In this document: one piece after another, positions 1 to 9,969 of the stretch | Layout of the letters: the number at the start of each line of letters is the position of its first letter | How positions within the stretch are numbered: the stretch's first letter is position 1 | Origin: CAVUPF01 sp963777915 | GTDB lineage: Bacteria; Actinomycetota; Thermoleophilia; Solirubrobacterales; 70-9 | Length of the DNA stretch: 64,000 nt | Direction: 5' to 3' | Assembly (NCBI GenBank): GCA_963777915.1 | Contig: CAVZSH010000003.1 | Coordinates: forward strand, 620,001-684,000 | The notes under the pieces: generated by a model | What the model saw: the letters and a program-made list of their open reading frames with translations, nothing else | The model's database searches: none | Told to the model about the DNA's origin: nothing | Made by a program: the position numbers and the translations under genes

Positions 1-578
1 GCGAGTCGCTGGACCGGTGGCGGCATCGTCGCCGAGAAGAGCGCGGTCTGGCGCCCGCTCGGGCACATCCGCAGGATCTTCTCGACATCCTCGATGAAGC
101 CGAGGTCGAGCATCTCATCGGCCTCATCGAGCACGACGTAGCGGGCCGCGGTGAGAACCAACGAGCGACGCGACATCAGGTCCATCATGCGCCCGACCGT
201 GGCGACGACGACCTGGGCGCCGGCCCGCAGCTGCGCCTGCTGGGAACGGATCGGGGCGCCGCCGAAGACGGCGACGATCTCGACTTCGAGGTGCTCGGCG
301 TAGGCGCGCAGCGCCTGGGTAACCTGGATGCAAAGCTCGCGGGTCGGAGTGAGGACGACCGCCTGCACCTCATCGTTGCCGGGGTCCAGGTATTGGAGCA
401 GCGGCAGGCCAAAGGCGGCGGTCTTGCCGGTGCCTGTCTGGGCCTGGCCGATCACGTCATGGCCGGCGAGCAGCTCGGGGATCGCCTGCTCTTGGATCGG
501 CGTCGGCTCCTCGAAGCCCAGCTCGTCGAGCGCCTGCTGGATCTCCGGCGAGAGCCCGAGGTCCCTGAACGCGGTCAC
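1..578 (-). CDS. DEAD-box ATP-dependent RNA helicase (partial, C-terminus off the window)
   Basis: This is the N-terminal RecA domain of a DEAD-box RNA helicase, which unwinds RNA using ATP. The protein runs off the left edge after about 192 residues. Reading from the start, the Q-motif region (FRDLGLSPEIQQAL, then EEPTPIQ), motif I (AQTGTGKT), motif Ia (PTREL), motif II (DEAD) and motif III (SAT) are all present. The motif Ib position reads TVGR rather than the usual TPGR. The start is GTG at 578, inside a 4-base GTGA overlap with the stop of the upstream quinone oxidoreductase gene, so the two are probably co-transcribed and translationally coupled. The family is certain; which paralogue (CsdA/DeaD-like or RhlE-like) cannot be told without the C-terminus. 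Confidence 0.93.
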   Translation of the reverse strand, partial: MTAFRDLGLSPEIQQALDELGFEEPTPIQEQAIPELLAGHDVIGQAQTGTGKTAAFGLPLLQYLDPGNDEVQAVVLTPTRELCIQVTQALRAYAEHLEVEIVAVFGGAPIRSQQAQLRAGAQVVVATVGRMMDLMSRRSLVLTAARYVVLDEADEMLDLGFIEDVEKILRMCPSGRQTALFSATMPPPVQRL

Positions 579-1522
579 TTACTCGGGTCCAAGAGAAGCT
601 TGCCGGTGGTGCGGCGGCCGATCAGTTCCTCGTGGGCGCAAGCCGCCTCGGCGAGGGAGTAGATGCCGCCGATCGTCACCTCCAGCTCGCCGGCTGCGAC
701 CGCGTCGAGCAGCTCGCCGATCATCGGCGCTGCCAGGTCGCGGCGGAGCAACAGGTGGACGAGCCAGAAGCCGACCACCGACCTGGAGCCGCGCAGCAGA
801 GCCGCCGTGGAGACCTCGCGCTGCTCGCGCGAGGCGATCCCGAAGACGACCATCCGCCCCAGCGGCGCCAGCGCCGCGAGCTCCGCGTCGAAGGCGTCGC
901 CGCCGCTCATATGCAGGACGGCATCGACCTGCTCGCCCCCGTTGGCCTCGAGGATCGCCGCCTCGAGGTCCTCGGCGCGCGAGTCGACCGTCGCGTCGGC
1001 GCCTAGCCGCTCGACCAGCGCCCGTTTCTCTCCGCTTGAGGCAAGCCCGATCACCTTGGCGCCGGCCCGCTTGGCGAGCTGGACCGAGAGACCGCCGGTG
1101 CCGCCTGCGGCGGCCTCGACTACGACCGTCTCGCCCGGCTCGACCCGCGCGCAGCGCTGGACCAGCGCCATCGCGGTCAGCCCCTGCAGCAGCAGTGCCG
1201 CAGCCTGGTCGTCGTCGACCTGATCGGGTATGGGAACCAGCCAGCCCTCCGGGGCGACTGCCTTCTCGGCATAGCCGCCGGAGGCGAGGATCGAGGCCAC
1301 CCGCCGCCCATCCGGCGTCCGCCCGCTCACCTCAGCCCCGGGAATCAGCGGCAGGGCCTGCTCGGCCAGGTAGTCGTTTCGCGTCGCGTGCGTATCGGCG
1401 AAGTTGACCCCGCTGCGGGCGACATCGATCACGACCTCGCCGTCGCCGGCCACCGGGTCGTCGATCTCGACGTAGCTCATCACCTCGGGGCCGCCAAACT
1501 CCTCGATCTGAATCGCCTTCAT
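575..1522 (-). CDS. NADPH:quinone oxidoreductase, zinc-independent MDR family
   Basis: A 315-residue medium-chain dehydrogenase/reductase of the quinone oxidoreductase type, expected to reduce quinones or enones with NADPH in the cytoplasm. It opens with MKAIQIEEFGGPEVM, typical of the family, has the GroES-like N-terminal half, and carries the nucleotide-binding stretch AAAGGTGGLSVQLAKRAGAK near residue 140. The zinc-binding cysteines of alcohol dehydrogenases are absent. It is the first gene of a pair with the DEAD-box helicase (4-base overlap) and is divergent from the PfkB kinase, with about 42 bases between the starts. The substrate cannot be inferred. Confidence 0.88.
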   Translation of the reverse strand: MKAIQIEEFGGPEVMSYVEIDDPVAGDGEVVIDVARSGVNFADTHATRNDYLAEQALPLIPGAEVSGRTPDGRRVASILASGGYAEKAVAPEGWLVPIPDQVDDDQAAALLLQGLTAMALVQRCARVEPGETVVVEAAAGGTGGLSVQLAKRAGAKVIGLASSGEKRALVERLGADATVDSRAEDLEAAILEANGGEQVDAVLHMSGGDAFDAELAALAPLGRMVVFGIASREQREVSTAALLRGSRSVVGFWLVHLLLRRDLAAPMIGELLDAVAAGELEVTIGGIYSLAEAACAHEELIGRRTTGKLLLDPSK

Positions 1523-1564
1523 CAGAGGGGAAGTCTCGCAGGGCAGGCGCTAGGCTGCCCGCCG

Positions 1565-2494
<930 letters not shown>

Positions 2495-2583
2495 CGTCTC
2501 CCGGTTATCTGGCGGTCAACAAGCCGGACGATCCAAGCTGCGATACTGGCGGCTCCAGCTGAACACAAGCTCGAGGAGGGGTG

Positions 2584-3984
2584 ATGGCCACCGAGCAGCA
2601 GATCACAAACGCAACCGCCGATGGCGCCACCGCCGCCGAGTCGGAGTCGCTGAGCATCACCGACAACCGCACCGGTCAGACCTACGAGTTACCGATCACT
2701 GACGGGACCGTTCGAGGGATGGACCTGCGCCAGATCAAGGTCTCCGAAGACGACTTCGGCCTGATGTCCTATGACCCGGCCTTCACCAACACCGCCTCCT
2801 GCCGCTCGACGATTACCTACATCGATGGCGAGGCGGGAATCCTCGAACACCGCGGCTACTCGATCGAGCAGCTCTGCGAGCGCTCCAGCTTCCTTGAGGT
2901 CGCCTACCTGTTGATCTTCGGCGAGCTGCCGACCGGGCCACAGCTCGACCGCTGGGCCTACGACATCACCCATCACACCTTCGTCCATGAGGACCTAAAG
3001 CAGTTCTTTGAGGGCTTCCGCTACGACGCCCACCCGATGGGGATGTTGCTTGCCGGGGTCGGGGCGCTCTCCACTTTCTACCCCGGCGCGAAGCAGATCG
3101 GCGACCCCGAAGAGCGCTACATGGCGGCGGTGCGGCTGATCGCCAAGGTGCCGACCCTAGCCGCCTTCTCCTACCGGCACAACATGGGACTGCCTTACGT
3201 CTACCCCGACAACGAGCTCCGCTTCGCCGAGAACTTCCTCTCGATGATGTTCAAGAAGACCGAGATGCGCTATGAGCCCGACCCGCGGCTCACGCGCGCG
3301 CTCGATGTCCTCTTCATCCTCCATGCCGACCACGAACAGAACTGCTCAACCAATGCGGTTCGCGGGGTCGGCTCCTCCGACGTGGACCCCTACTCTGCTG
3401 TGGCGGCGGGTGTTGCGGCGCTTTACGGGCCGCTGCACGGCGGCGCCAACGAGGCGGTGCTGCGAATGCTGCGACGGATCGAGAGCCCGGACAACATCCC
3501 CGACTTCCTCGAGCGGGTGAAGGCGCGCGAGGAGAAACTGATGGGCTTCGGCCACCGTGTCTATAAGAACTACGATCCTCGAGCGCGGATCATCCAGCAG
3601 CACATGGATGAGGTCTTCGAGGCGACCGAGTACAACTCACTGGTCGAGATCGCCCGCGAGCTGGAGAAGCGAGCGCTCGAGGATGAGTACTTCACCTCGC
3701 GCAAGCTCTACCCGAACGTCGACTTCTACTCGGGGATCATCTATGAGGCTCTGGAGATCCCCGCCGAGATGTTCACCGTGATCTTCGCGATCCCGCGCAC
3801 CGCCGGGTGGGTCGCGCAGTGGATGGAGATGCAGGAAGACCCCGAGAAGAAAATCGCCCGGCCGCGGCAGATCTACACCGGGGAGCGGGAGCGAGGCTAC
3901 GTGGCGATCGCGGATCGCGAGGGACCCGAAAAGATCGTCGGGCCGCCGGCGCGCAGGCCAAAACGGCCTCGGCGGGGCGCCTGA
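2584..3984 (+). CDS. gltA: Citrate synthase
   Basis: Condenses oxaloacetate and acetyl-CoA to citrate, the entry step of the TCA cycle. About 466 residues. Family motifs are present: HADHEQNCSTN around residue 240, GPLHGGANEAVLRML with the active-site His near 290, and FGHRVYKNYDPRA near 325. The protein ends in a basic tail rich in Pro, Arg and Lys (about the last 20 residues) beyond the usual C-terminus. GAGGAGG at 2573-2579 is the ribosome site; a GTG at 2581 touches it, so the ATG at 2584 is preferred although its spacing is also short. Aconitase, 2-oxoglutarate dehydrogenase and fumarase are also encoded in this window. Confidence 0.95.
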   Translation: MATEQQITNATADGATAAESESLSITDNRTGQTYELPITDGTVRGMDLRQIKVSEDDFGLMSYDPAFTNTASCRSTITYIDGEAGILEHRGYSIEQLCERSSFLEVAYLLIFGELPTGPQLDRWAYDITHHTFVHEDLKQFFEGFRYDAHPMGMLLAGVGALSTFYPGAKQIGDPEERYMAAVRLIAKVPTLAAFSYRHNMGLPYVYPDNELRFAENFLSMMFKKTEMRYEPDPRLTRALDVLFILHADHEQNCSTNAVRGVGSSDVDPYSAVAAGVAALYGPLHGGANEAVLRMLRRIESPDNIPDFLERVKAREEKLMGFGHRVYKNYDPRARIIQQHMDEVFEATEYNSLVEIARELEKRALEDEYFTSRKLYPNVDFYSGIIYEALEIPAEMFTVIFAIPRTAGWVAQWMEMQEDPEKKIARPRQIYTGERERGYVAIADREGPEKIVGPPARRPKRPRRGA

Positions 3985-4037
3985 GACTTCTACTCGGCGA
4001 ATACCCAGCCCTCTATCCAGTTCCATACGCTGGGCCC

Positions 4038-4394
4038 ATGAGCGCCGGATGGAAGCTGACGGTGAGGCACGGATCGGATGTCGGGCACGAGGCGTTTGAC
4101 GACCTGGATGCGGCGATCACCGAGATGAAGAGACAGGCTGAGAGGGTTCGAGCCGAGGGGCCGTTGTCGCCTTCTTCGGCACTGCGTGACTTTGCGCCGG
4201 GAGACCAGGTCCATGCGCGGCTGCAGATCTCTGGGAAGGGGCTCCTGCGCAAGCAGACTGCCGGCGTCGACGTGAAGGGAGATGGCAGCATGGTTGCTTT
4301 CCGCGGGACGCTTATGCGCGAGGAGCTAGACCCCGGAGGGGTGAAGACGCCGTTTGACGCCGTTCGCGAGATTCTGTCCGAAGGAGCAGGATGA
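4038..4394 (+). CDS. Hypothetical protein (118 aa)
   Basis: No family recognised. The protein (starting MSAGWKLTVRHG) is soluble, without signal peptide or membrane segment. It has an N-terminal beta segment followed by a charged helix (about residues 20-42, DLDAAITEMKRQAERV), then a predicted beta-rich part (VHARLQISGKGLLRKQ, then VAFRGTLM). The frame is open upstream inside the citrate synthase gene, but the ATG at 4038 leaves 53 bases after that gene's stop. It overlaps the next gene by four bases (ATGA at 4391), so the two form a small operon, and the partner also looks beta-rich. Confidence 0.7.
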   Translation: MSAGWKLTVRHGSDVGHEAFDDLDAAITEMKRQAERVRAEGPLSPSSALRDFAPGDQVHARLQISGKGLLRKQTAGVDVKGDGSMVAFRGTLMREELDPGGVKTPFDAVREILSEGAG

Positions 4395-4708
4395 GCGACC
4401 CCAGCACCGAGATCCCCAAGGGCAGCTATGCCGTCGGCAACCGAGTCAAGCTGCCTGCCCGGGCCCTCCCACCCTTCGTCGTCTTCATCAACGGCGTCGA
4501 ACAGGTCGAGGGGAAGGATTACAACGTCCGGGCCGGGGAGCTCGTCTTCACCCGCCCGATCGTCAAGGAGAAGGTGGGCGCGGGCCGTTGGCTTGCGATG
4601 TACCTGGGCCTCTTCGGCACCTACCGAAAGAACGAGACCATCGACCTCCAGTTCACCCGCGACGGCAAGACCACGCTCCTCGATGACCTCTCGGTCGAGC
4701 CCAGTTAA
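4391..4708 (+). CDS. Hypothetical protein (105 aa)
   Basis: No family recognised. Starts MSDPSTEIPKGSYAVGNRV; the middle (PPFVVFINGVEQVEGKDYNV) reads like a small beta-sandwich or OB-type module, followed by a short hydrophobic patch (WLAMYLGLFG, about residues 60-69) and a polar end (ETIDLQFTRDGKTTLLDDL). It is translationally coupled to the preceding 118-residue gene by an ATGA overlap. Its stop is two bases from the stop of the convergent UbiA gene, so no terminator fits between them. Confidence 0.7.
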   Translation: MSDPSTEIPKGSYAVGNRVKLPARALPPFVVFINGVEQVEGKDYNVRAGELVFTRPIVKEKVGAGRWLAMYLGLFGTYRKNETIDLQFTRDGKTTLLDDLSVEPS

Positions 4709-4710
4709 TC

Positions 4711-5670
4711 CTATTTGAAGACGTAGAGCAGGAGAAAGGCAATCAGGACGAAGCTAACGCCACCGGCGATCATGCCCTTGTCCTCGGCGACTATCGCGGC
4801 GGTCGAGCGGTCGTCTGAGCGGTCATAGATCAGGTAGAGGTAGCGGAAGATGCAGTAGATGGCCGAGGGGATGGTCAACATCATGCGACTGCCGATCAGC
4901 GGCGAGTGCACGGTGTAGATCGCATAGCTGATCACCGTGCCGGTGGTAACCAGGGAGACCATCTGGTCGAGGAAGGGAAGCGAGTAGTGCTCAAGAACGG
5001 GGCGGCTGTTGGTCCCCTGATGCAGCTCGGAGACCGCCTCCTGGCGGCGCTTGGTGACGCCGAGGAAGAGGGCGAGCATGCCGGTGCAGAGGATTAGCCA
5101 CTCCGAGGCGTGGGCCCCGACCGCGCTGGCGCCGGCGGCCACGCGGAGGATGAAGAGGCCGGCCAGGGTCATGACGTCGACGATCACCACCTGCTTGAGG
5201 CCGAGGCTGTAGGCCACCTGGGCGGCACCGTAGCCGACCACCATCAGCCCCACTTGCCAGTTGATCGCCCCGAAGGCAAGACCGATCGCCGCCGCCGCCG
5301 CAAGCGGGGCGATCGTCATCGCGGTCCGCTCGGAGAGCTCGCCGGCCGCCAGGGGGCGGAACCGCTTCTTCGGGTGCCTGCGGTCGAGCTCGACGTCCAC
5401 CAGGTCGTTGATGAAGTAGCCGGCGCTGGAGATCAGGCAGAAGGCGACAAAGGCCAGCGTCGCCTCCAGGATCTCGTGGGGATGGGTGAACTTGCCGGAG
5501 AAGAGCAACCCGGCGAAGACGAAGACGTTCTTGATCCACTCGTGCGGGCGCGCCGTCTTGATCGCCGCCCGAAGCGGCGAGCGCCGCGGCACGGCCGGCT
5601 CTGTGGGCGACGCCTCGGTCTCGATGGCCGCGGCTGGGACGGTCGGATGTTCCGAAGTGATGGTTTCCAC
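4711..5670 (-). CDS. UbiA-family decaprenyl-phosphate phosphoribosyltransferase
   Basis: An integral membrane prenyltransferase of 319 residues, about nine hydrophobic segments. The N-terminal motif RPHEWIKNVFVFAGLLFSGK and the Asp-rich motif NDLVDVELDRRHPKKRFRP match the actinobacterial Rv3806c branch, which transfers phosphoribose from PRPP to decaprenyl phosphate to start decaprenyl-phosphoryl-arabinose synthesis. The first about 35 residues are a low-complexity cytosolic tail. The branch assignment rests on the RPHEW...KN motif and the HPKKRFRP loop; another UbiA substrate cannot be fully excluded. It is convergent with the two small unknown genes. Confidence 0.85.
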   Translation of the reverse strand: METITSEHPTVPAAAIETEASPTEPAVPRRSPLRAAIKTARPHEWIKNVFVFAGLLFSGKFTHPHEILEATLAFVAFCLISSAGYFINDLVDVELDRRHPKKRFRPLAAGELSERTAMTIAPLAAAAAIGLAFGAINWQVGLMVVGYGAAQVAYSLGLKQVVIVDVMTLAGLFILRVAAGASAVGAHASEWLILCTGMLALFLGVTKRRQEAVSELHQGTNSRPVLEHYSLPFLDQMVSLVTTGTVISYAIYTVHSPLIGSRMMLTIPSAIYCIFRYLYLIYDRSDDRSTAAIVAEDKGMIAGGVSFVLIAFLLLYVFK

Positions 5671-5779
5671 GTGGACAAGCCCGGCGGGCGCGGTGACCGC
5701 CTTTGGACGGGGAGCTTTGGTCGCGACAGGGTACCGCCGCCGGGGCGTCGCCCCTTACCGCGCCGATAGACGCAAAGCC

Positions 5780-7153
5780 TCAGCCGCGTGCCGGCAAGCG
5801 GACCGCGAAGCGGGCGCCTCCGCAGGGAGCGTTCTCGACCGTGGCCTCGCCCCCCATCGCCTCGGTCAGCTCGCGGACAATCGCCAACCCGAGGCCGGCG
5901 CCGTCGGGAGAACCATGGCCCGAGCGGGCGCGCAGGTGGAAGCGCTCGAAGGCGCGCGGTATGTCGTCCTCGGCTATACCGGGACCCCGGTCGATCACCG
6001 CGATCTGACCGGGGGTCACCGCCAGCGTCACTGCCTCGCCGTTGGGGCTGACGCGGATCGCGTTCTCGAGCAGGTTGGAGATGACTTGGAGGGTGCGGCC
6101 GTGATCGGCCGTGACCAGCGCCGCGGCGCCCTGCACCGCCACTTCGACGCCAGCCCCGCGGGCCTGCGGTCTCAGTCGCTCCTCGGCCTCGCGGGCGACC
6201 GCCGCCAGGTCGACCGGCTCCCGCCTCACCTCCAGCACCCCCTGGCGCAGTCGGGCCAGGGCGAGCAAATCGCCGACCAGGCGCTCCAGCCGCTCCGCCT
6301 CGCGCCCGACCACCTCGGCGGCCTGGCGCGGCTCGACCGTGCCGTCCTCAATCCCCTCCGCATAACCGCGGATCGAGGTGAGCGGGGTACGCAAATCGTG
6401 GGAAACCGAGAGCAGGACCGCCCGCTCGGCATCGCGGGCGTGGGAGAGCTGCGCCGACATCTCGTTGAAGGCCTCGGCCAGCTCGTCCAGCTCTTCGGTC
6501 CCCTCCGGCGGCACCGGCTCGGGCCGCCGCCCGGCCGCCAGCTCTCCCGCCGCGGCGGCGAGCCTTCGCAGCGGCTGGGCGAGCCGCCGCGAGAGCAGCG
6601 CCGCGAGAGCAGCCGCGACCAGCGCGGCGACTCCGCTGGCGATCAGCAGCGCCGAGAGGTAGCGACTGAAGTCGCCGCCGGTGACGACGTTGGGGCGGAT
6701 CACCAAGACGACCGCGCCGCCGATCCGCCGCGCCGCAAAGATCTGGCTGCGCCCCCCGATCTGGGCCGTCCCATCAGCAACTCCGCTGCGGCGCAGCTGC
6801 GCGACCGCCGCCGCGGGCAGAACGTCAGCCGCGCCAGTGAGGCCGAGGACCTCAACCGGGCGAGGTTCGGGAGGGGCGGCGGCTGGCGGACCGCCCAGGC
6901 CCCCAGGTGGAGATCGGACGCCGGGCGCCGAATTGGTCGGCGGCGGGGCACCCCGCAAGCGCAGGGAGCTCGATGTCGGGAGGCGAGCAAGCTGGGTCGA
7001 GAACGCATACGCCTGCCGCTCGAGATCGAGTTGGATCGTGTCCCGGACGGCGTTCTTGGTCAGAACTACCCCGAGCGCGAGTGATGCCCCCACGGCGAGC
7101 ACGACGGTGCCGAAGATCGCGATGAACAGCCGGGTGCGTAGCGAGCTGATCAC
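5780..7153 (-). CDS. Membrane sensor histidine kinase (HAMP-HisKA-HATPase)
   Basis: A 457-residue sensor kinase. TM1 lies at about residues 8-28 and TM2 at about 165-187, bracketing an extracytoplasmic sensor region rich in Pro/Ala. A HAMP-like stretch follows (SRRLAQPLRRLAAAAGELA). The phosphoacceptor His is in SVSHDLRTPLTSIRGYAEGI. The ATP-binding domain has the N box (NLLENAIRVSP), G1 (DRGPGIAEDDIPRAFERF) and G2 (GAGLGLAIVRELTEAMGG). The start overlaps the end of the response regulator gene by four bases (7150-7153), so the two are coupled and are cognate partners. The signal sensed is unknown. Confidence 0.93.
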   Translation of the reverse strand: MISSLRTRLFIAIFGTVVLAVGASLALGVVLTKNAVRDTIQLDLERQAYAFSTQLARLPTSSSLRLRGAPPPTNSAPGVRSPPGGLGGPPAAAPPEPRPVEVLGLTGAADVLPAAAVAQLRRSGVADGTAQIGGRSQIFAARRIGGAVVLVIRPNVVTGGDFSRYLSALLIASGVAALVAAALAALLSRRLAQPLRRLAAAAGELAAGRRPEPVPPEGTEELDELAEAFNEMSAQLSHARDAERAVLLSVSHDLRTPLTSIRGYAEGIEDGTVEPRQAAEVVGREAERLERLVGDLLALARLRQGVLEVRREPVDLAAVAREAEERLRPQARGAGVEVAVQGAAALVTADHGRTLQVISNLLENAIRVSPNGEAVTLAVTPGQIAVIDRGPGIAEDDIPRAFERFHLRARSGHGSPDGAGLGLAIVRELTEAMGGEATVENAPCGGARFAVRLPARG

Positions 7154-7824
7154 GGAGCAGCCTTGTAGCCGGCACCTCGCACCGTCTCGACCAGGTCCGG
7201 TCGCCCCAGCTTGCGTCGCAGCTGGGCGATGTGGACGTCGACGGTTCGCGTCCCGCCGGCGAACTCTCCCTGCCAGGCCAGCTCCAGCAGCCGGTCGCGG
7301 CTGAGCACGACGCCCGGGTGGGCGAGGAGGGCCGCCAGCAGGTCGAACTCGCGCGAGGTCAGCTCGACGGGACGATGGGCAACAGTCACCGTGCGCGCCG
7401 CGTGGTCCAGTTCGACATCGCCCACCGCCAGCGCCCCGGCGTGGCCTACCATCCCGCCGCCAGAGGTGCGGCGCAGGATCGCCTTCACCCTCGCCACCAG
7501 CTCCCGCGGCGAGAAGGGCTTGACGACGTAGTCATCGGCGCCCGCCTCCAACCCCGCCACTCGGTCGATCTCTTCATCGCGGGCACTGAGGATCAGGATC
7601 GGAACGCCGGTGCGCCCGCGCAGGCGCCGACAGACCTCGAAGCCGTCGATCCCCGGCAACCCGATGTCCAATACGACGAGCCGCAAGGGGTGTCGGGGGA
7701 GCTCCTCCAGCGCCTGCTCGCCGCTGCGCGCCCAGACGACCTCGAACCCCTCGCGTCGAAGATAGGCGCCAACGAGCTCGGCAATCGCCTGCTCGTCCTC
7801 GACGAGGAGGATGGCTCCCTTCAC
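7150..7824 (-). CDS. OmpR/PhoB-family response regulator
   Basis: A 224-residue DNA-binding response regulator. The receiver domain begins MKGAILLVEDEQAIAELVGA with the acidic pocket; the phosphorylated Asp is in LVVLDIGLPGIDG (about residue 54), and the conserved Lys is in DDYVVKPFSPREL. The C-terminal winged helix ends in TVDVHIAQLRRKL and VRGAGYKA, typical of the OmpR family. It precedes and overlaps its partner kinase and follows a secreted DUF5666-like gene 82 bases upstream. That order suggests the secreted protein may be part of the regulated or sensed system. Confidence 0.95.
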   Translation of the reverse strand: MKGAILLVEDEQAIAELVGAYLRREGFEVVWARSGEQALEELPRHPLRLVVLDIGLPGIDGFEVCRRLRGRTGVPILILSARDEEIDRVAGLEAGADDYVVKPFSPRELVARVKAILRRTSGGGMVGHAGALAVGDVELDHAARTVTVAHRPVELTSREFDLLAALLAHPGVVLSRDRLLELAWQGEFAGGTRTVDVHIAQLRRKLGRPDLVETVRGAGYKAAP

Positions 7825-7906
7825 ACGCCTAAGCCTCTCACTCGCCGGAGCCGAACGACCGGGCGGGGCGACCCGATCGGTCGCCCCGCAACCCAGTCGC
7901 CATCGA

Positions 7907-8404
7907 TCAATTGCCGCCCGGGGGTGGAGGCGGAAGCTGTCCGCCGGCAGGCGGCGCGCCCTTCATCTGCCCCGGCTTCGGCGGCACCATGATGGATTTC
8001 GCCGGACCGCCCTGTGGCCCGCAAACGACCACGGTCTCACCTTCGGATAGATCGCCGATCGTCGCGCTCTGGCCGGGTCCGGTGAGGACCTTGGTGCTTT
8101 CGTCAAGCGGGATCGTCACCGAGCTGCCGTCGTTCTCGGTCAGCGTGATGGAGCTGCTGCTAACCGAGGCGATCTTGCCCTGGTCGAGTTTCAGCACCTG
8201 CTCCTGTCCGTTCTTTTGGACGTGGAATTCGGCGTAGGTGAGGCCTTTCATCGGCGGGCCCATCGGCGGAGGGCCGGTGCCTCGGCTCCCCTGCGAGCCG
8301 CTCTGGGATTCGCTCTGGGCTGCGGCGACGCCGCCGACGACCAGGGCAGACGCGACGCCGATCATGACGATCGCGCCGATGTGCTTCCGGGCTGCTTGGA
8401 ACAT
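7907..8404 (-). CDS. Secreted or anchored DUF5666-like protein
   Basis: A 165-residue exported protein. The N-terminus (MFQAARKHIGAIVMIGVASA) is a positively charged plus hydrophobic signal or anchor segment ending near VAAAQS. Then come a Ser/Gly/Gln linker, a compact beta domain (about residues 65-150) with repeated patterns such as GKIASVSSSSITLTENDGSS that resemble the DUF5666 fold, and a Pro/Gly tail. The start at 8404 is preferred over the longer frame to 8431 because AAGGAGG sits six bases upstream. It lies upstream of and in line with a two-component system. The assignment to DUF5666 is by eye. Confidence 0.75.
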   Translation of the reverse strand: MFQAARKHIGAIVMIGVASALVVGGVAAAQSESQSGSQGSRGTGPPPMGPPMKGLTYAEFHVQKNGQEQVLKLDQGKIASVSSSSITLTENDGSSVTIPLDESTKVLTGPGQSATIGDLSEGETVVVCGPQGGPAKSIMVPPKPGQMKGAPPAGGQLPPPPPGGN

Positions 8405-8499
8405 CTGGAACCTCCTTCTTTTGGTGTCCAATTCCTCGCAGCGATCCTCGGGCGGCCGCGTATGAATCCGGTCAGGGCCGTGTAAGGGGTTTGTAAGTC

Positions 8500-9969
8500 T
8501 CAGGCGGCGTCGATCAGAACGCCAGGGTTGAGCATCCCGCTCGGATCCAGCTCGGCCTTCGCCGCCCGCAACGCGGCGGCAAATGGCGCCGGGCGCTGGC
8601 GGTCATACCAGGGGCGGTGGTCGCGGCCGACCGCGTGGTGGTGGGTGATCGTGCCACCGCCCCCGATCACCGCCTCCGAGGCGGCGGCCTTGATCTCGTC
8701 CCACTGCTCGACCTCGCCGCCCCGCACCGCGGGCGCCATCACCGTGAAGTAGGGAGCCGGTCCATCGGGGTAGACGTGGGTGAGGCGGCAGCTGACGCGC
8801 GGCGCGCCAAGCCCCTCGGCCGGCGCGCCCGAGACCTCGGCGACCATGGCTCGCACGGCCGCCATCACCTCGGCGTGAAAGGCCTCGAAGCGGTCCCAGA
8901 CGATCGCCGTCTCGAAGGTCTCCGAGAGGACGCCGCAAGCGACGAAGGTGTCGCGCAGGTAGGGGGCGAGGAGGAAGGCGCTCCGCCAGGCGCCGACGGC
9001 GTCGGCGCCCCCGCCCCCGCCGCGCACCTCTCCCGGCACACCCCCGTGCCCCCGGGCGAGCTCCAGCGCCAGGTCCATCCAGGCCTCGACCGGATGATCA
9101 GCGGACTCAAAACCCAGCACCAGCAAGCTCTTCTCGCCGGTTCCGGCCCCCGTCGTCCCTGCCTCCAACGCATCCAACAGCCGGCAGTTCGAAGGGTATA
9201 GCCCCGATTGGGAGATCTCGCGGACCGCCCATGCAGCGGCCATGAAATCGTCGAACTCGACTCCGCAGGCGGCCTTGAACTCGGGCCGCGGGCGCACCCG
9301 CACCCAGGCCTCGGCGATCGCGCCGAGGATCCCCTCCGAGCCGATCAGCATCCGGTCGGGCGAGGGTCCGGCCCCCGACCCCGGTAGCCGCCGACTCTCC
9401 CAGGTCCCGCGCGGAGTGATCGCCCGTACCGACTCGATCAGATCATCGATATGCGTGTAAAGCGTCGCGAAGTGCCCTCCGGCCCGCGTCGCGATCCAGC
9501 CTCCCAGCGTCGAGTACTCAAACGACTGCGGAAAGTGCCGCAGCGTCAACCCATGCTCGCGAAGCTGCTCCTCCAGTCGAGGCCCGGTAGCCCCCGCCTG
9601 GATCCGCGCCGCCAAAGACTCCGCATCGACCTCCAGCACCAGGTCCAACCGGCGCAGGTCCATCGAGACGACGGGGCGATCGCCGGTCCTGGGCTCGACA
9701 CCCCCGACCACGCTGGTCCCACCTCCGAATGGCACGACTGCGGCCCCCACCGCCTCCGCCCAGCTCAACACGACCTCGATCTCGGACTCATCCGCCGGGC
9801 AGGCGACGAGGTCTGGCGGATTCGGGAACTCCCCCCTGAATCCCCGCACGACGTCTCGGTAGGACTTCCCCAATGCGTGGGCAGCGCGCTCGTAGCGCCG
9901 ATCGGTGAAGAGGTCCCCGAACTCCTCCGGCACCCTCAACCTTGGGACCCGAAGCTCCACCTCCTCCAA
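8500..9969 (-). CDS. FAD-binding oxidase of the alkylglycerone-phosphate synthase (AGPS) type
   Basis: A VAO-type flavoenzyme. AGPS swaps the acyl group of acyl-DHAP for a fatty alcohol, forming the ether bond of ether lipids. The FAD-binding half has CPADESEIEVVLSWA and PFGGGTSVVGGV, followed by the AGPS-like block RHFPQSFEYSTLGGWIATRA and GHFATLYTHIDD. The C-terminal active site carries TITHHHAVGRDHRPWY with the His triplet. The first canonical start is TTG at 9969 (489 residues), but the family's N-terminal block, KHWGWGYEDQAPSDTELSEA, is intact in frame upstream to 10086 with no ATG/GTG/TTG, so the real protein is probably about 40 residues longer. AAGGAGG overlaps the stop of the upstream acyl-reductase gene, indicating an operon. 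Confidence 0.85.
   Translation of the reverse strand: MEEVELRVPRLRVPEEFGDLFTDRRYERAAHALGKSYRDVVRGFRGEFPNPPDLVACPADESEIEVVLSWAEAVGAAVVPFGGGTSVVGGVEPRTGDRPVVSMDLRRLDLVLEVDAESLAARIQAGATGPRLEEQLREHGLTLRHFPQSFEYSTLGGWIATRAGGHFATLYTHIDDLIESVRAITPRGTWESRRLPGSGAGPSPDRMLIGSEGILGAIAEAWVRVRPRPEFKAACGVEFDDFMAAAWAVREISQSGLYPSNCRLLDALEAGTTGAGTGEKSLLVLGFESADHPVEAWMDLALELARGHGGVPGEVRGGGGGADAVGAWRSAFLLAPYLRDTFVACGVLSETFETAIVWDRFEAFHAEVMAAVRAMVAEVSGAPAEGLGAPRVSCRLTHVYPDGPAPYFTVMAPAVRGGEVEQWDEIKAAASEAVIGGGGTITHHHAVGRDHRPWYDRQRPAPFAAALRAAKAELDPSGMLNPGVLIDAA

Noticed and set aside
328..1407. Long plus-strand open frame rich in Arg/Pro/Ser
   Set aside because: Antisense to the quinone oxidoreductase gene, with no ribosome site and a composition typical of high-GC shadow frames.
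5486..7084. 532-codon plus-strand frame
   Set aside because: Lies opposite the UbiA and histidine kinase genes, whose motifs are complete; it shows no domain of its own.
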